Assembly: GCA_947475225.1 (NCBI GenBank)
Contig: CANJMQ010000046.1
Location: 1-33,058, forward strand
Source: Bradyrhizobiaceae bacterium
GTDB taxonomy: Bacteria; Pseudomonadota; Alphaproteobacteria; Rhizobiales; Aestuariivirgaceae
DNA: 33,058 nt
Direction of reading: 5' to 3'
Shown here in pieces: positions 1 to 8,137 of the stretch. The notes under the pieces were generated by a model that was not told where the DNA came from, ran no database searches, and saw only the letters and a list, made by a program, of their open reading frames with translations. Made by a program: the position numbers and the translations under genes. Position 1 is the stretch's first letter. Every line of letters starts with the position of its first letter.

Positions 1-43
1 ACTTCGTCTTAAGACGCGGAAGAGTAGGTCGCTGCCAGGCCTG
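1..43 (+). rRNA. rrf: 5S ribosomal RNA, 3' end (partial)
   Basis: The first ~43 bases match the 3' part of alphaproteobacterial 5S rRNA: a GTCTTAAGAC hairpin core (6-15), then GAGTAGGTCGCTGCCAGGCC (22-41), the usual closing segment. The rest of the gene, and presumably the 23S and 16S genes, lie left of the window. The exact 3' end is uncertain by two or three bases. A terminator-like hairpin follows at 91-119, as expected at the end of an rRNA operon. Confidence 0.85.
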
Positions 44-90
44 CAAAGAACAGAGCAAAACACTTCATTCACAACTTCAATAAACCATAA

Positions 91-119
91 CCCCGCTCAA
101 GCAGAAATGCTCAGCGGGG
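91..119 (+). terminator. rRNA operon terminator hairpin, possibly bidirectional
   Basis: CCCCGCT (91-97) pairs perfectly with AGCGGGG (113-119). An inner stem AGCA/TGCT (100-103/108-111) is capped by a GAAA tetraloop. Three T follow on the plus strand, and the minus strand continues into TTAT, so the T tracts are weak both ways. It lies 28 bases beyond the stop of the minus-strand ureohydrolase gene and may terminate both that operon and the rRNA operon. Confidence 0.75.
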
Positions 120-147
120 TTTCGGCGTTAGGCCCACAGCAAATGCC

Positions 148-1149
148 TTACGCAAGGCGCCCGGCAATCAGACTCGTGATCTCGAACATCATCACCATCG
201 CCATCTGTGCGGTGATTTGGTTCGGGCTGTCCTTTGTCGGCATCAGGCACACGACGTCGCCGCCAATGATGTCCAGCCCCTTCAGTCCCTGAAGCAGCCG
301 TGTCGCCTCGCGGATGGTGAAGCCTGAAAAGCCCGGCTCGATGTTGGAAACGCCCGGGGCCACGGATGGATCCATGCAGTCGAGGTCGAAGGTGATGTAG
401 GCGGGCGCATCTCCTACCCGCTCGCGGATCAGCTCCACGGTGCGCGGAACACCCAGGTCCTCGAACTCCTGCATCGTGACGACGCGATAGCCGAGCTCGC
501 GACTCGACCCACCCACCCCACCCTTGTGGATTGATCCAGACGGGTGGCCGCGCATGCCAAGCTGCACGCTTCGCGCGGGGTCCACGGCTTCTTCCTTTGC
601 TGTATAGGCGGCCCAATGCGCGGCCGAGCGCCGCGCACCCAGCCAGTGTGGCATGTTATCATAGGAATCGGTATGCGCATCGAAGTGGATGAGCGCGCAG
701 GGCTTGCCGCCCGACAGCCGGCGGCCCGGACCGGCGATTGCCTTGAGGATGGGACCGGTGACGGAATGATCGCCGCCCATCGAAACGGGCCGGGTTCCCG
801 CCTGGTCGAGGCGGCGGTAGAAGGCCTCGATGTCGCGCACGCAGGCCTCGTTGTTCATTGCCTCGGGCAGCGGCACATCACCGAGATCATTGATGCGTGC
901 CAGGTCCCAGGGTGCAAAGCCGTGCACGAAATGGGTTCGCCGGTAGTAGCCCGAGACATTGCGCACGGCACGTGGGCCCAGATGCTGGTCGCGCTCGGTC
1001 GAGCCATTGCCGGAACTGTGAGGAACACCGACGAAGCCGATATCGGCCTGGGCCGGATCTTCGTTCCACGGGCAGCGGAAGAAGGTGGGAATGCCCCACC
1101 AGTACCAGTTCTGCGAACTCCGTCGTGCTGCTTCGAGGTCGTCACTCAT
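148..1149 (-). CDS. ureohydrolase (agmatinase/arginase family)
   Basis: A 333-residue cytosolic metallohydrolase expected to split a guanidino compound into urea and an amine. The family signatures are all present: GGDHS with H128, FDAHTD with D157, H159 and D161, and FDLDCMDP with D255 and D257. These are the six ligands of the two-metal (Mn or Ni) centre. Length is normal for the family. The start at 1149 is chosen because its ATG overlaps the TGA of the upstream transporter (ATGA), implying translational coupling; the same frame stays open upstream but only as a shadow of that transporter. One oddity: where arginase and agmatinase have the guanidinium-binding Glu (DVVEVNP-type motif), this protein reads GGDVVCLMP, with Cys at 301. 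The substrate may therefore not be agmatine; guanidinobutyrate, guanidinopropionate or guanidine are alternatives. The fold and chemistry are sure, the substrate is not. Confidence 0.9.
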   Translation of the reverse strand: MSDDLEAARRSSQNWYWWGIPTFFRCPWNEDPAQADIGFVGVPHSSGNGSTERDQHLGPRAVRNVSGYYRRTHFVHGFAPWDLARINDLGDVPLPEAMNNEACVRDIEAFYRRLDQAGTRPVSMGGDHSVTGPILKAIAGPGRRLSGGKPCALIHFDAHTDSYDNMPHWLGARRSAAHWAAYTAKEEAVDPARSVQLGMRGHPSGSIHKGGVGGSSRELGYRVVTMQEFEDLGVPRTVELIRERVGDAPAYITFDLDCMDPSVAPGVSNIEPGFSGFTIREATRLLQGLKGLDIIGGDVVCLMPTKDSPNQITAQMAMVMMFEITSLIAGRLA

Positions 1150-2297
1150 GCCCCATGCCCCTTTCGCTTGAACGTGATGATTAGCCCAAGAGACGCCAAA
1201 AGGCCGACGGCGACAAGGCCGAAGGCGAAGGCCGTGCCTAGCCGAGCGGCCACAATTCCGAAGGCCAGTGGGGCCATGACGCGTGGCACCGCGGTGAGCA
1301 GCGACACGAAGCTCAAGGCACCCGCCCGGTTTTCCGGTACGAGTTTCGCCGACATGGCGAAGATCGTGGGGATCAGCAGCGCCAGTCCGAAGCCGACCGT
1401 CGCAAAGGCGGCGACGCTCACCACGAAGGAGGTCGACAATCCCAGCGCCACGAACCCGCAGATCGAGACGATGAGTGACGCGATCATCAGCGGCATCTCT
1501 CCCAGAAGCGTGCGCATGCGGTCTCCCGGAAAGCGCACCGCCGCATTGCAGAGGCCGAAAAAGGCTGCCCCCAGGCCGGCGATGGCTGCAAGTGAGGGGG
1601 CAATCTCGTCCAGGAGCTTTGCCGACCAGAGCAATGCCGAGGTCTCCGCCGCAATGATGAGGCCTGCCGCAATACCGAGCAGCATCAGAGGGATCCTGTT
1701 GGGCAGCGTGCCCATGCGCGCGGCCTTGCCCGCTGCCAGCGGTCGCGGCGCAATGGCGCGCCGAACCATCAGCCAGGAGATGGCGAACATCAAAGCGGCC
1801 ACAGCAGCCACGGCCCATGTGCCCCACTGCGTCGCAAGCCAGCTCGCCGCCACAGCCATCACGCCCACCCCTGCAGAGACGCCGCCATGGAAAGTCATGA
1901 ATATGGGCCGCTTGAGATCATGTTCGAGGGTAACAGCCTCCGCATTCATGAACAGGTCAGTGAGACCGAAGCAGAGCCCCATGACAGGGATGGTGATAAA
2001 GAACCACAGTGGCGTCGCCGCCATCAGATAGGCGCCGAGCGACAGCGCGAAGGCCGGCAGCACACCCAGCAGCACCGCGCGGTTCGAAGCCACGCGGGCG
2101 ATCTGGCCACCTACCGACATGGCCCCGACTGTCAATACTGTCGAGATGGTAAGGCCGAGACCGAAGGTTTCGGCATCGATGCCGGCATTACGCATTACCG
2201 ATGGCATGGACCCTGCCAGCGCGCCGATGGCGATGCCGAAGGTCACGAAGACGGTGGTGATTGCCATGCGGGGCGAGGGGAAGGCGGGTGCAGTCAT
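1146..2297 (-). CDS. MFS transporter
   Basis: A 383-residue, strongly hydrophobic protein with about 12 predicted membrane segments, rich in Gly/Ala helices. A cytoplasmic-loop-like basic stretch lies between the two halves (around MVRRAIAPRPLAAGKAARMG). Size and layout fit a major facilitator superfamily permease of the inner membrane; no substrate motif is visible. The start at 2297 is preferred over a GTG 24 bases upstream because this ATG overlaps the stop of the CHAD gene (ATGA). Its own stop overlaps the ureohydrolase start in the same way. Coupling to a ureohydrolase suggests uptake of the guanidino substrate or export of a product, but this is inference. Confidence 0.85.
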   Translation of the reverse strand: MTAPAFPSPRMAITTVFVTFGIAIGALAGSMPSVMRNAGIDAETFGLGLTISTVLTVGAMSVGGQIARVASNRAVLLGVLPAFALSLGAYLMAATPLWFFITIPVMGLCFGLTDLFMNAEAVTLEHDLKRPIFMTFHGGVSAGVGVMAVAASWLATQWGTWAVAAVAALMFAISWLMVRRAIAPRPLAAGKAARMGTLPNRIPLMLLGIAAGLIIAAETSALLWSAKLLDEIAPSLAAIAGLGAAFFGLCNAAVRFPGDRMRTLLGEMPLMIASLIVSICGFVALGLSTSFVVSVAAFATVGFGLALLIPTIFAMSAKLVPENRAGALSFVSLLTAVPRVMAPLAFGIVAARLGTAFAFGLVAVGLLASLGLIITFKRKGHGA

Positions 2298-3061
2298 TCC
2301 GAGGTTTGTAGCGCAACCCACCTGCGAGGAGAATGTGGCTTTGCCGCATGGCCGAGCCGCTTGGTGAGATGCTTGCGCTTGTGCTTGAACAGCTTGTCGG
2401 CGGCCTTGCGTGCCTTGTCCAGCAGTCGCGCGCGAACTTTTTCAATCCGCCTTGCATCTTTCGCCGCGATTAAGGTTAGGACCGCGAGCTGTTGGATTTC
2501 GTCCAGATCGTTGAGGTCGTCCAGCAGTTCCCGCAGTTGCTGGAGGTCATGCAAACGGTTTTCGCTCTCCGGTAGCAGAAGCTTCGTATGGTGCAGGTGG
2601 TGAATCACGAATTTGCGGGCCTCATGCAGCGTCTGCGGATCTCCGCTCATCAGGCCCTGCTGCAGAACCCGGCGCGCCTTGCCATAGGCCGACAAGTAGG
2701 CTGCCATGGCACCCTCACCGTCTGCTGTACAAAACTGTACGACGCGCAGGACTTCGGAAACGCGGGTGATCGCCCGGTGCGCCATCTCCAAGGCCTCGAC
2801 CGGGCTTACGGTCGCCGCATGGGTGGCGCGATGGCCTTCCGCAACGTCGCACCAGAAGCCTCCTCCGACTCCACCCTTTAGGTAAAGCTTTCCCGCAGCG
2901 GAATCCAATGCCTCAGCGCGCCGGTGCCCCGCCAGCGCGTCTGCCGCCTCGCGCATGGCGGCATTGGCTTCCTGATAGGAGGGGGGGGGGCTCACCCAAG
3001 GGGCACGCAGGAGACGCAGCAGGCTCCGCAACTGCTTGATACGCCGCCTGGCGCCATGCAA
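2294..3061 (-). CDS. CHAD domain protein, N-terminus probably lost to a frameshift
   Basis: The protein is His/Arg/Lys-rich and helical, and matches the CHAD (conserved histidine alpha-helical) fold: an opening basic helix HGARRRIKQLRSLLRLLR and a second copy HEARKFVIHHLHHTKLLL further on, followed by LLDDLNDLDEIQQL. CHAD proteins bind polyphosphate. The frame as given can start only at a TTG (3059-3061) with a poor ribosome site, giving 255 residues, somewhat short. A different frame starting at ATG 3170 (MGGLCSAPSPATLRAGA...) reads a helix ending GREL just before HGARRR. Removing one base near 3060 would join them into about 292 residues, normal for the family. A true frameshift or a sequencing error is therefore likely. 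A G10 tract at 2981-2990 lies inside the gene but is read in the correct frame. Its stop overlaps the MFS start. Confidence 0.65.
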   Translation of the reverse strand: MHGARRRIKQLRSLLRLLRAPWVSPPPSYQEANAAMREAADALAGHRRAEALDSAAGKLYLKGGVGGGFWCDVAEGHRATHAATVSPVEALEMAHRAITRVSEVLRVVQFCTADGEGAMAAYLSAYGKARRVLQQGLMSGDPQTLHEARKFVIHHLHHTKLLLPESENRLHDLQQLRELLDDLNDLDEIQQLAVLTLIAAKDARRIEKVRARLLDKARKAADKLFKHKRKHLTKRLGHAAKPHSPRRWVALQTSE

Positions 3062-3277
3062 GCTCTCGGCCGGGCTTCGCGACAGCGAGAAGCTCCGCCA
3101 TGGACGCCAATTCGCTCTGTGCCCCCGCCCTCAGAGTGGCTGGAGAAGGAGCGCTACAAAGCCCGCCCATGCCCCGCGCCTCAAGCCAGTTGATCCTGCC
3201 TCACAGTGCGGATTTCGCCCGTCACAAACAATCTTCCAGAATGTGTGCGGAAGCGAAAAGAAAATCGTCATGAGGGG

Positions 3278-3306
3278 TTCACAAACAGGATGGGCGTTGC
3301 TACATA
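3278..3306 (+). promoter_or_regulatory. putative sigma70 promoter of tRNA-fMet
   Basis: A TTCACA box (3278-3283) lies exactly 17 bases before TACATA (3301-3306). The tRNA begins 16 bases after the -10 box. Spacing and position are as expected; the hexamers are moderate matches only. Confidence 0.45.
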
Positions 3307-3322
3307 CACCTCGCGTTCATGA

Positions 3323-3399
<77 letters not shown>

Positions 3400-3401
3400 A
3401 C

Positions 3402-3436
3402 AAAAGCCCGTCAGGCCCTTGGCCCGGCGGGCTTTT
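3402..3436 (+). terminator. rho-independent terminator of tRNA-fMet
   Basis: AAAAGCCCG (3402-3410) pairs with CGGGCTTTT (3428-3436) around a GC-rich loop, ending in four T. It begins two bases after the tRNA CCA. The A/T flanks make it usable on either strand. Confidence 0.8.
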
Positions 3437-3532
3437 CCCGTCTCAATGCCTCCTGTACCGCTAGGGCGGGTGGTGGAGTGGCGCAAAACTCTGCTAAAAA
3501 GCTGCTCGACGACAAGGCAGAACCGAGACCGG

Positions 3533-5506
3533 ATGCTCCCCACAACTAGACAACTCCTCGAGCGTGGACTGGCACTTTATCAGCAGGGTCAGTTCGCCGC
3601 CTGCATCAAGCAGTATGATGCCGTGCTCCGCATGGAGCCGTCGAACTTTGATGCCCTGCACCTCAAGGGCCTGGCTCTCTACCAGTCAGGCGCGCCGGCC
3701 GAGGCCCTGGTGCTTCTTACCAAGGCCATTCGTCAGAAGGACAGTTTTCCGCAGGCCCACAACAACCGCGGGCTGACGCATCAGGCTCTCGGCAAGCGTA
3801 GCCAGGCACTGCGGGACTTCTCCAAGGCAATCGAGCTTAATTCCGGTTATGCCGAGGCCTACTGCAACAAGGCCAATGTGCTGCGCGAGATGGGGCGGCT
3901 GCCGGAAGCCACGGCGGCCTGCATGCAGGCTTTGCGGCTCAACCCGAACATTGCGGAGTTTCACAACAGCCTCGGAGTGATCCACAAGGAAAGCAGCAAC
4001 TGGCCAGCTGCCCTGGTTGCTTTCGAGACAGCTCTGAAGCTCAGGCCGAATTACCTCGAAGCCCTGGTGAATGTCGCCAATGTGCTCAAGAGCCTGAAGC
4101 GGTTCGAAGACGCCGTGACGATCTACAACAAGGCTTTGGCCCTGCGCCCGGACTGGGCGGAGGTGCACGGCAATCGCGGCAGCGCATTGAAGGATCTCGA
4201 AAGGCCCGAGGATGCTCTGGCAAGCTTTGATGCGGCCATCAGGCTCGATCCACTCTCGGCGGATTTTCACAGTAGTCGCGGCGATGTGCTGCGCGAGCTG
4301 AAGCGCATCGACGAAGCCATGGAAAGCTGCAGAAAGGCTCTCAGTCTCAAGCCCGACCATGCGCCGTCCTGGTTGGTTCTGGGACGCATCCACGCCGAGA
4401 TGGCGCAATTCGACGAGGCCCGCAGAAGCTACGAAATGGCACGTCAACTTGATCCGGACGCCATCGCGCCTTTGTACGGAATGGTGTGGATCGGAAAATT
4501 CTCTGCCGAAGATCCTCTCCTCGGCCATATCGAACATCGTCTCGGTGACGTTTCGATCAGCGATGAGGACCGTGCCTTCCTGCACCATGCCTTCGGGAAG
4601 CTGTGCAACGACGTAGGTCGTTATGATGAGTCGATGGCGCATTTTTCCGCTGGCAAGAAGCTGCTGGCCGTAAACTTCGACATGGATAAGTACCGAGAGA
4701 ACCTCGAGGCGATGAAGCAACTTTTCACGCCCAGCTTTTTTGCCGAGCGGCAAGGCTTTGGCGTCGCCGACGAGCGACCGGTGTTCATTGTCGGCATGCC
4801 GCGATCGGGAACGACGCTGGTGGAGCAGATCATTGCAAGCCATCATCAGGCACGCGGCCTCGGTGAGCTTCCCCACATGGAGCGGATCGCCAGAAGCGTG
4901 GGTGGCAGCTTGCGCGATCTCCGCCTCCTCGCCGAGGGGGCGAGACGTCTTGGCGCGGCAGACGTTACCAGGCTCGCGTCCCGCTATCAGGAAGCGTACG
5001 CATGCAGCGAGCCGGTAATGGCGAGGCTCGCCGACAAGATGCCGCAGAATTTCCTGTGGCTCGGCCTCATTGCGCTGATGTTCCCCAAGGCCCATATCAT
5101 CCATTGCCGGCGAGACAGCCTCGACACCTGCGTGTCGATCTACATGCAGAGCTTCATCGACAGGCATGATTACGGAAAAGACATGACGACGCTCGGTGCC
5201 TATTATCGCTGCTATGAAGACCTCATGGAGCACTGGCGCCAGGTCCTGCCCATTCCCATCCATGATTGCGTCTACGAGATGCTTGTCGGCGACTTCGAAG
5301 GCTCGGTCCGTTCACTCGTGGATTTCCTCGGACTTGAGTGGGACCCGAACTGTCTCGACTACCATCAGCGTGACAGGCAAGTGAGTTCGGCCTCGCTGTG
5401 GCAGGTGCGTCAACCGCTCTTCGACACGTCGGTGGGACGGTGGCGGCGCTACGAAAAGCACCTTGGGCCGCTCCGCGAAGCGCTCGGACGTTCGAAGGGT
5501 GTCTGA
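3533..5506 (+). CDS. TPR repeat protein fused to a PAPS-dependent sulfotransferase
   Basis: 657 residues in two parts. Residues ~5-310 are about nine tetratricopeptide repeats with the usual W/L-G-Y-A-F-P spacing (for example NNRGLTHQALGKRSQALRDF). Residues ~415-640 are a sulfotransferase of the Sulfotransfer_3 type. FIVGMPRSGTTLVEQIIASH (418-437) is the 5'-phosphosulfate loop, and HCRRDSLDTCVSIYMQ (524-539) carries the 3'-phosphate-binding Arg/Ser. Such proteins move sulfate from PAPS to a carbohydrate or protein acceptor, with the TPR part probably docking the acceptor. No signal peptide or membrane segment is visible, so it should act in the cytosol. The start at 3533 is chosen because the first TPR begins right there; the open frame upstream runs through the tRNA terminator and is unlikely to be coding. 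The gene stands alone on its strand. Confidence 0.9.
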   Translation: MLPTTRQLLERGLALYQQGQFAACIKQYDAVLRMEPSNFDALHLKGLALYQSGAPAEALVLLTKAIRQKDSFPQAHNNRGLTHQALGKRSQALRDFSKAIELNSGYAEAYCNKANVLREMGRLPEATAACMQALRLNPNIAEFHNSLGVIHKESSNWPAALVAFETALKLRPNYLEALVNVANVLKSLKRFEDAVTIYNKALALRPDWAEVHGNRGSALKDLERPEDALASFDAAIRLDPLSADFHSSRGDVLRELKRIDEAMESCRKALSLKPDHAPSWLVLGRIHAEMAQFDEARRSYEMARQLDPDAIAPLYGMVWIGKFSAEDPLLGHIEHRLGDVSISDEDRAFLHHAFGKLCNDVGRYDESMAHFSAGKKLLAVNFDMDKYRENLEAMKQLFTPSFFAERQGFGVADERPVFIVGMPRSGTTLVEQIIASHHQARGLGELPHMERIARSVGGSLRDLRLLAEGARRLGAADVTRLASRYQEAYACSEPVMARLADKMPQNFLWLGLIALMFPKAHIIHCRRDSLDTCVSIYMQSFIDRHDYGKDMTTLGAYYRCYEDLMEHWRQVLPIPIHDCVYEMLVGDFEGSVRSLVDFLGLEWDPNCLDYHQRDRQVSSASLWQVRQPLFDTSVGRWRRYEKHLGPLREALGRSKGV

Positions 5507-5694
5507 GCATAACGGGCAAGGCCTGCCCTAGTGCTTCAACAGGGCCTGCCATCTCCCTAAGGTGGTTGGGCTCATTGCCAGCATGGCCCGCTCGACCGGC
5601 CGTCGAGACGGTTCATGACGCTCCGGTTGAGCTTGAACCGCCTTCACCATACTCCTAATGTTGAGGTCGGCACCCGTGGTTCCTGGAAGGCAAC

Positions 5695-6205
5695 ATGAAG
5701 ACTTTCCTCTCCTCCCTCCTCCTGCTTGCGTCGGTAGCTGCCATTATCCTGCCGGTGCACGCCGATGAAGCAAAGCCGACTGATGACAAACCCTTTGGTG
5801 ACTGGGTTCTTCACTGCACGAAGTTGAAGCGGAGGAGACAAGGCCTGCGCCCTGCACCAGAAGGTGATGTCGAGGGAAACGAGGCTGCCGGTCGCTGCCC
5901 TTGCACTTGCCCGCAACAACGAAGGCCACGAGTTGCGGTTGGCGGCTGTCCTTCCGCTCGGCCTTGACATTCCGGCGGGCGTTTCGGGCAAGGTGGGCTC
6001 CGTGCTTCTTCCCCTCACCGTGCAAACCTGCGTCAGGCGCGGCTGTATTGCCAGCACAACGGTCGATGACACGCTGCTGGAAGCATTGCGCGGCGCAGAC
6101 GCCTTCATGGTGACTTTCAAGATGCGCATCGTGGCTGACCCGACGACCATCCCGGTATCACTGAAGGGTTTGGATGAGGGGCTGAAGGCGCTGGAAACAC
6201 GATAG
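5695..6205 (+). pseudogene. invasion-associated locus B (IalB) family gene, frameshifted
   Basis: The 5' frame gives a clear signal peptide (MKTFLSSLLLLASVAAIILPVHA, cleavage before DEA) and then the family start FGDWVLHCTKL. The family continuation is in the next frame: ACALHQKVMSRE, then AALALARNNEGHELRLAAV, LPLGLDIPAGVSGKV, and TVQTCVRRGCIAS, ending at TAG 6203-6205. The switch falls near 5825-5833 (around AAGCGGAGGAGAC), consistent with one inserted or lost base. In-frame repair would give about 170 residues, normal for this periplasmic family, with the usual Cys residues. Either the gene is dead or the base call is wrong; the rest shows no decay. The two fragments taken alone end or start out of family register. 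The function of IalB proteins is poorly known. Confidence 0.75.
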
Positions 6206-6265
6206 GGAAGGGGCCCGTCGAGCTGCTTGCCAGACAGACGCAACTTGCCCTAGCTGACGGCTGAC

Positions 6266-7714
6266 ATGTTTTCGTTCCTGATCATCCTCGTTCATGCCGT
6301 GCTGATGTCGGCTGTCATCATACGCGTGCTGCTGAGACGGCCGGCGCGCGGCGTGGCGCTCGCATGGCTGCTGATGGCTGTCATGCTGCCCTATGTGGGT
6401 GCTATCCTCTACTTTCTGATCGGTGAACGTCGCATTTCGCGTGGCCGCGCGGAAAGGCTTGCCAGGATGCAGGATGATTTCCGGCGGATCACGGCGCCAC
6501 TTGTCGCCCAAAACCGCCAGCTGCGGAGGCAGGTCGAGTTGCTGACGGAGGAGCGACCGCTGGAGCGCGTCGCCGAAAGCTGTTTTGGAGCACCTGCCAT
6601 TGCAGGCAATCGCCTAACACTTGCCGCCAATACACCCGATATCCTGAAATGCATCGCCACTGATATCGATACGGCACGGATCAGCGTACTGGTCGAGTTT
6701 TATATCTGGAGCGAGGGTGGCCTGACGACGTATGTTCTTGAGGCGCTTGTCCGCGCGGCAGGCCGCGGCGTCAAATGCCTCGTCCTGATTGATGCCATGG
6801 GCGCTGGCCGCTGGTGGAGAGGTGCCGAGCCCGAGACGCTGCGCAGGGCGGGCGTTGAGCTCCGTGCGGCCCTACCGCTGGGGTTGATCCGCGGCATTGC
6901 CGGACGCAGCGATCTCCGGCTTCATCGCAAGATCGTTGTGGTTGATGGCCGCGTGGCTTGGACCGGCAGCATGAACATGGTGGACCCGCGCTTCTTCAAG
7001 CAGGATGCGGGTGTCGGTGAATGGGTGGATGCCATGGTCCGTGTCGAGGGGCCAGTGGTCGGCGTTCTTGCCGCCGTCATGATTACCGATTGGGTGGCCG
7101 AGGGCGGGGTCGCCCTGGATAAGGTGCTGGCGGAAACGGGGCTGGCCCCGACCTCTGCGCAGGGTTCTGCGGCAGTGCAGGTTCTGGCCTCTGGCCCGGG
7201 TGAGTCGGGTGACGGCCTGCTGCAAGTCGTGTTGGCACTTATCAATGCCGCCCGCCGCGAGGTGGTGTTGACGACGCCCTATTTCGTGCCGGAGGATTCT
7301 CTCGTGTTGGCGTTGCGGGGTGCGGCGGCGCGGGGGGTGAGGGTCATTGTGGTGCTTCCCAAGCGCATCGATTCCCTGCTGGTGCGCCATGCCAGCAGAT
7401 CATTCTTCGATGAGGTGATCTCGGCTGGCGGTGAGATCCATGAATTCAAGGGTGGGTTGCTCCACACCAAATCGATCACCGTCGATGGCGAACAGGCCAT
7501 GTTTGGCACAGCCAATTTCGACATGCGCAGTCTTTGGCTCAACTACGAAATCTCGCTACTCGTTTATGACAAGGGCTTCGTCGCGGACCTCCGGGGGCTC
7601 CAGCAAGGCTATCTTGACAATTCGGAAGCCGTGCTGCTGATGCCTTGGGCGCAACGGCCTGTGGGCGCGAGGCTCGTCGAGTCAACAATGCGGCTGATGA
7701 CTCCGCTACTCTAA
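6266..7714 (+). CDS. cls: cardiolipin synthase-like phospholipase D family protein
   Basis: 482 residues. Two N-terminal membrane helices (about 2-22 and 29-52), then two phospholipase D HKD motifs: H220-K222-D227 in LHRKIVVVDGRVAWTGSMN and H400-K402-D407 in LHTKSITVDGEQAMFGTAN. Both catalytic His/Lys pairs are intact. This is the layout of bacterial cardiolipin synthase, which condenses two phosphatidylglycerol molecules (or PG with another phospholipid head group) at the inner membrane. The distance between the motifs and the total length match ClsA-type enzymes. The ATG at 6266 has only a weak ribosome site, but the membrane helix begins there. The 60-base gap to the broken IalB gene shows no terminator. 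Other PLD-type transferases share the motifs, so the exact lipid product is inferred. Confidence 0.9.
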   Translation: MFSFLIILVHAVLMSAVIIRVLLRRPARGVALAWLLMAVMLPYVGAILYFLIGERRISRGRAERLARMQDDFRRITAPLVAQNRQLRRQVELLTEERPLERVAESCFGAPAIAGNRLTLAANTPDILKCIATDIDTARISVLVEFYIWSEGGLTTYVLEALVRAAGRGVKCLVLIDAMGAGRWWRGAEPETLRRAGVELRAALPLGLIRGIAGRSDLRLHRKIVVVDGRVAWTGSMNMVDPRFFKQDAGVGEWVDAMVRVEGPVVGVLAAVMITDWVAEGGVALDKVLAETGLAPTSAQGSAAVQVLASGPGESGDGLLQVVLALINAARREVVLTTPYFVPEDSLVLALRGAAARGVRVIVVLPKRIDSLLVRHASRSFFDEVISAGGEIHEFKGGLLHTKSITVDGEQAMFGTANFDMRSLWLNYEISLLVYDKGFVADLRGLQQGYLDNSEAVLLMPWAQRPVGARLVESTMRLMTPLL

Positions 7715-7878
7715 AGCAGCACCATTTCGGAACAAAAAGTGAATATTGCAAAGCGTGTTGCAAAGGGTTGCAATCGATGTTTTTTACAAATCTCGAAGGT
7801 TCCTAGATATAGTCCAGTATTTTCAGATGGTTGACTTTCTGGCTGAGGTTGTGCCCAGTTCCTGACGCAAGACCTGCT

Positions 7879-7894
7879 TTGCAAACGTTTGCAA
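7879..7894. promoter_or_regulatory. 16-bp perfect palindrome, candidate operator
   Basis: TTGCAAACGTTTGCAA is perfectly symmetrical around a central CG, the form of many LacI-family operators. Three further TTGCAA copies lie at 7746-7773. It is about 320 bp before the smoE start. The cognate protein is not identifiable in the window. Confidence 0.5.
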
Positions 7895-7993
7895 TATTTC
7901 AGCACAAACACAGAACATTCAATGAAGTGCAAGCTAATTAATAAGATAAAGTTGTAATGGGTAGCAGACACTATGCCCAGAAAAAGCTTTTTG

Positions 7994-8039
7994 CGCTCAA
8001 AAGTTGATAGAATTTTGAGCGTTTGCTCATGTGTTGAGC
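7994..8039. promoter_or_regulatory. pair of inverted repeats, candidate upstream operator
   Basis: CGCTCAAAA (7994-8002) is mirrored by TTTTGAGCG (8013-8021), a 9-bp perfect inverted repeat with a 10-base spacer. Directly after it, GCTCA (8025-8029) is mirrored by TGAGC (8035-8039). The same GCTCA half-site recurs next to the smoE promoter, suggesting one regulator binding at two places. No T tract follows, so a terminator is less likely. Confidence 0.45.
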
Positions 8040-8137
8040 GCTATACACTCAACTTGAGATATAGTTCATTCGCGCATGGTCTGTAAAATCATTGCTGCAA
8101 CGCAGTAGGCTTTGTGCGGCGCACCCAGCAATGTCGC

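Larger units (their letters stand above)
7715..8137. other. AT-rich intergenic region without a gene, with repeated TTGCAA and GCTCA motifs
   Basis: No convincing coding frame is present. Five TTGCAA hexamers occur at 7746, 7758, 7768, 7879 and 7889; the last two form a 16-bp perfect palindrome. Near 7994-8039 there are GCTCA-type inverted repeats. Base composition is clearly more AT-rich than the flanking genes. It looks like a regulatory region for the sugar-alcohol operon, not a lost gene. Confidence 0.6.

Noticed and set aside
544..2031. Long plus-strand open frame (495 codons)
   Set aside because: It runs antisense to the ureohydrolase and MFS genes, is rich in Ala/Arg/Pro/Ser without domains, and results from high GC at codon position three of the real genes.
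3560..4470. DNA-level repeats in the TPR region
   Set aside because: The periodicity is of the 34-residue protein repeat, with diverged bases; not a tandem DNA repeat or CRISPR.
3686..5263. Minus-strand open frame of 525 codons
   Set aside because: Antisense to the TPR-sulfotransferase; its regular pattern is only the mirror of the TPR repeats.
5514..5528. Small hairpin GGGCA/TGCCC after the TPR-sulfotransferase stop
   Set aside because: Only five base pairs and no T tract, too weak to call a terminator.
7711..7971. Small minus-strand open frame in the AT-rich region
   Set aside because: No ribosome site, no recognisable family, and overlaps the repeated operator-like motifs.
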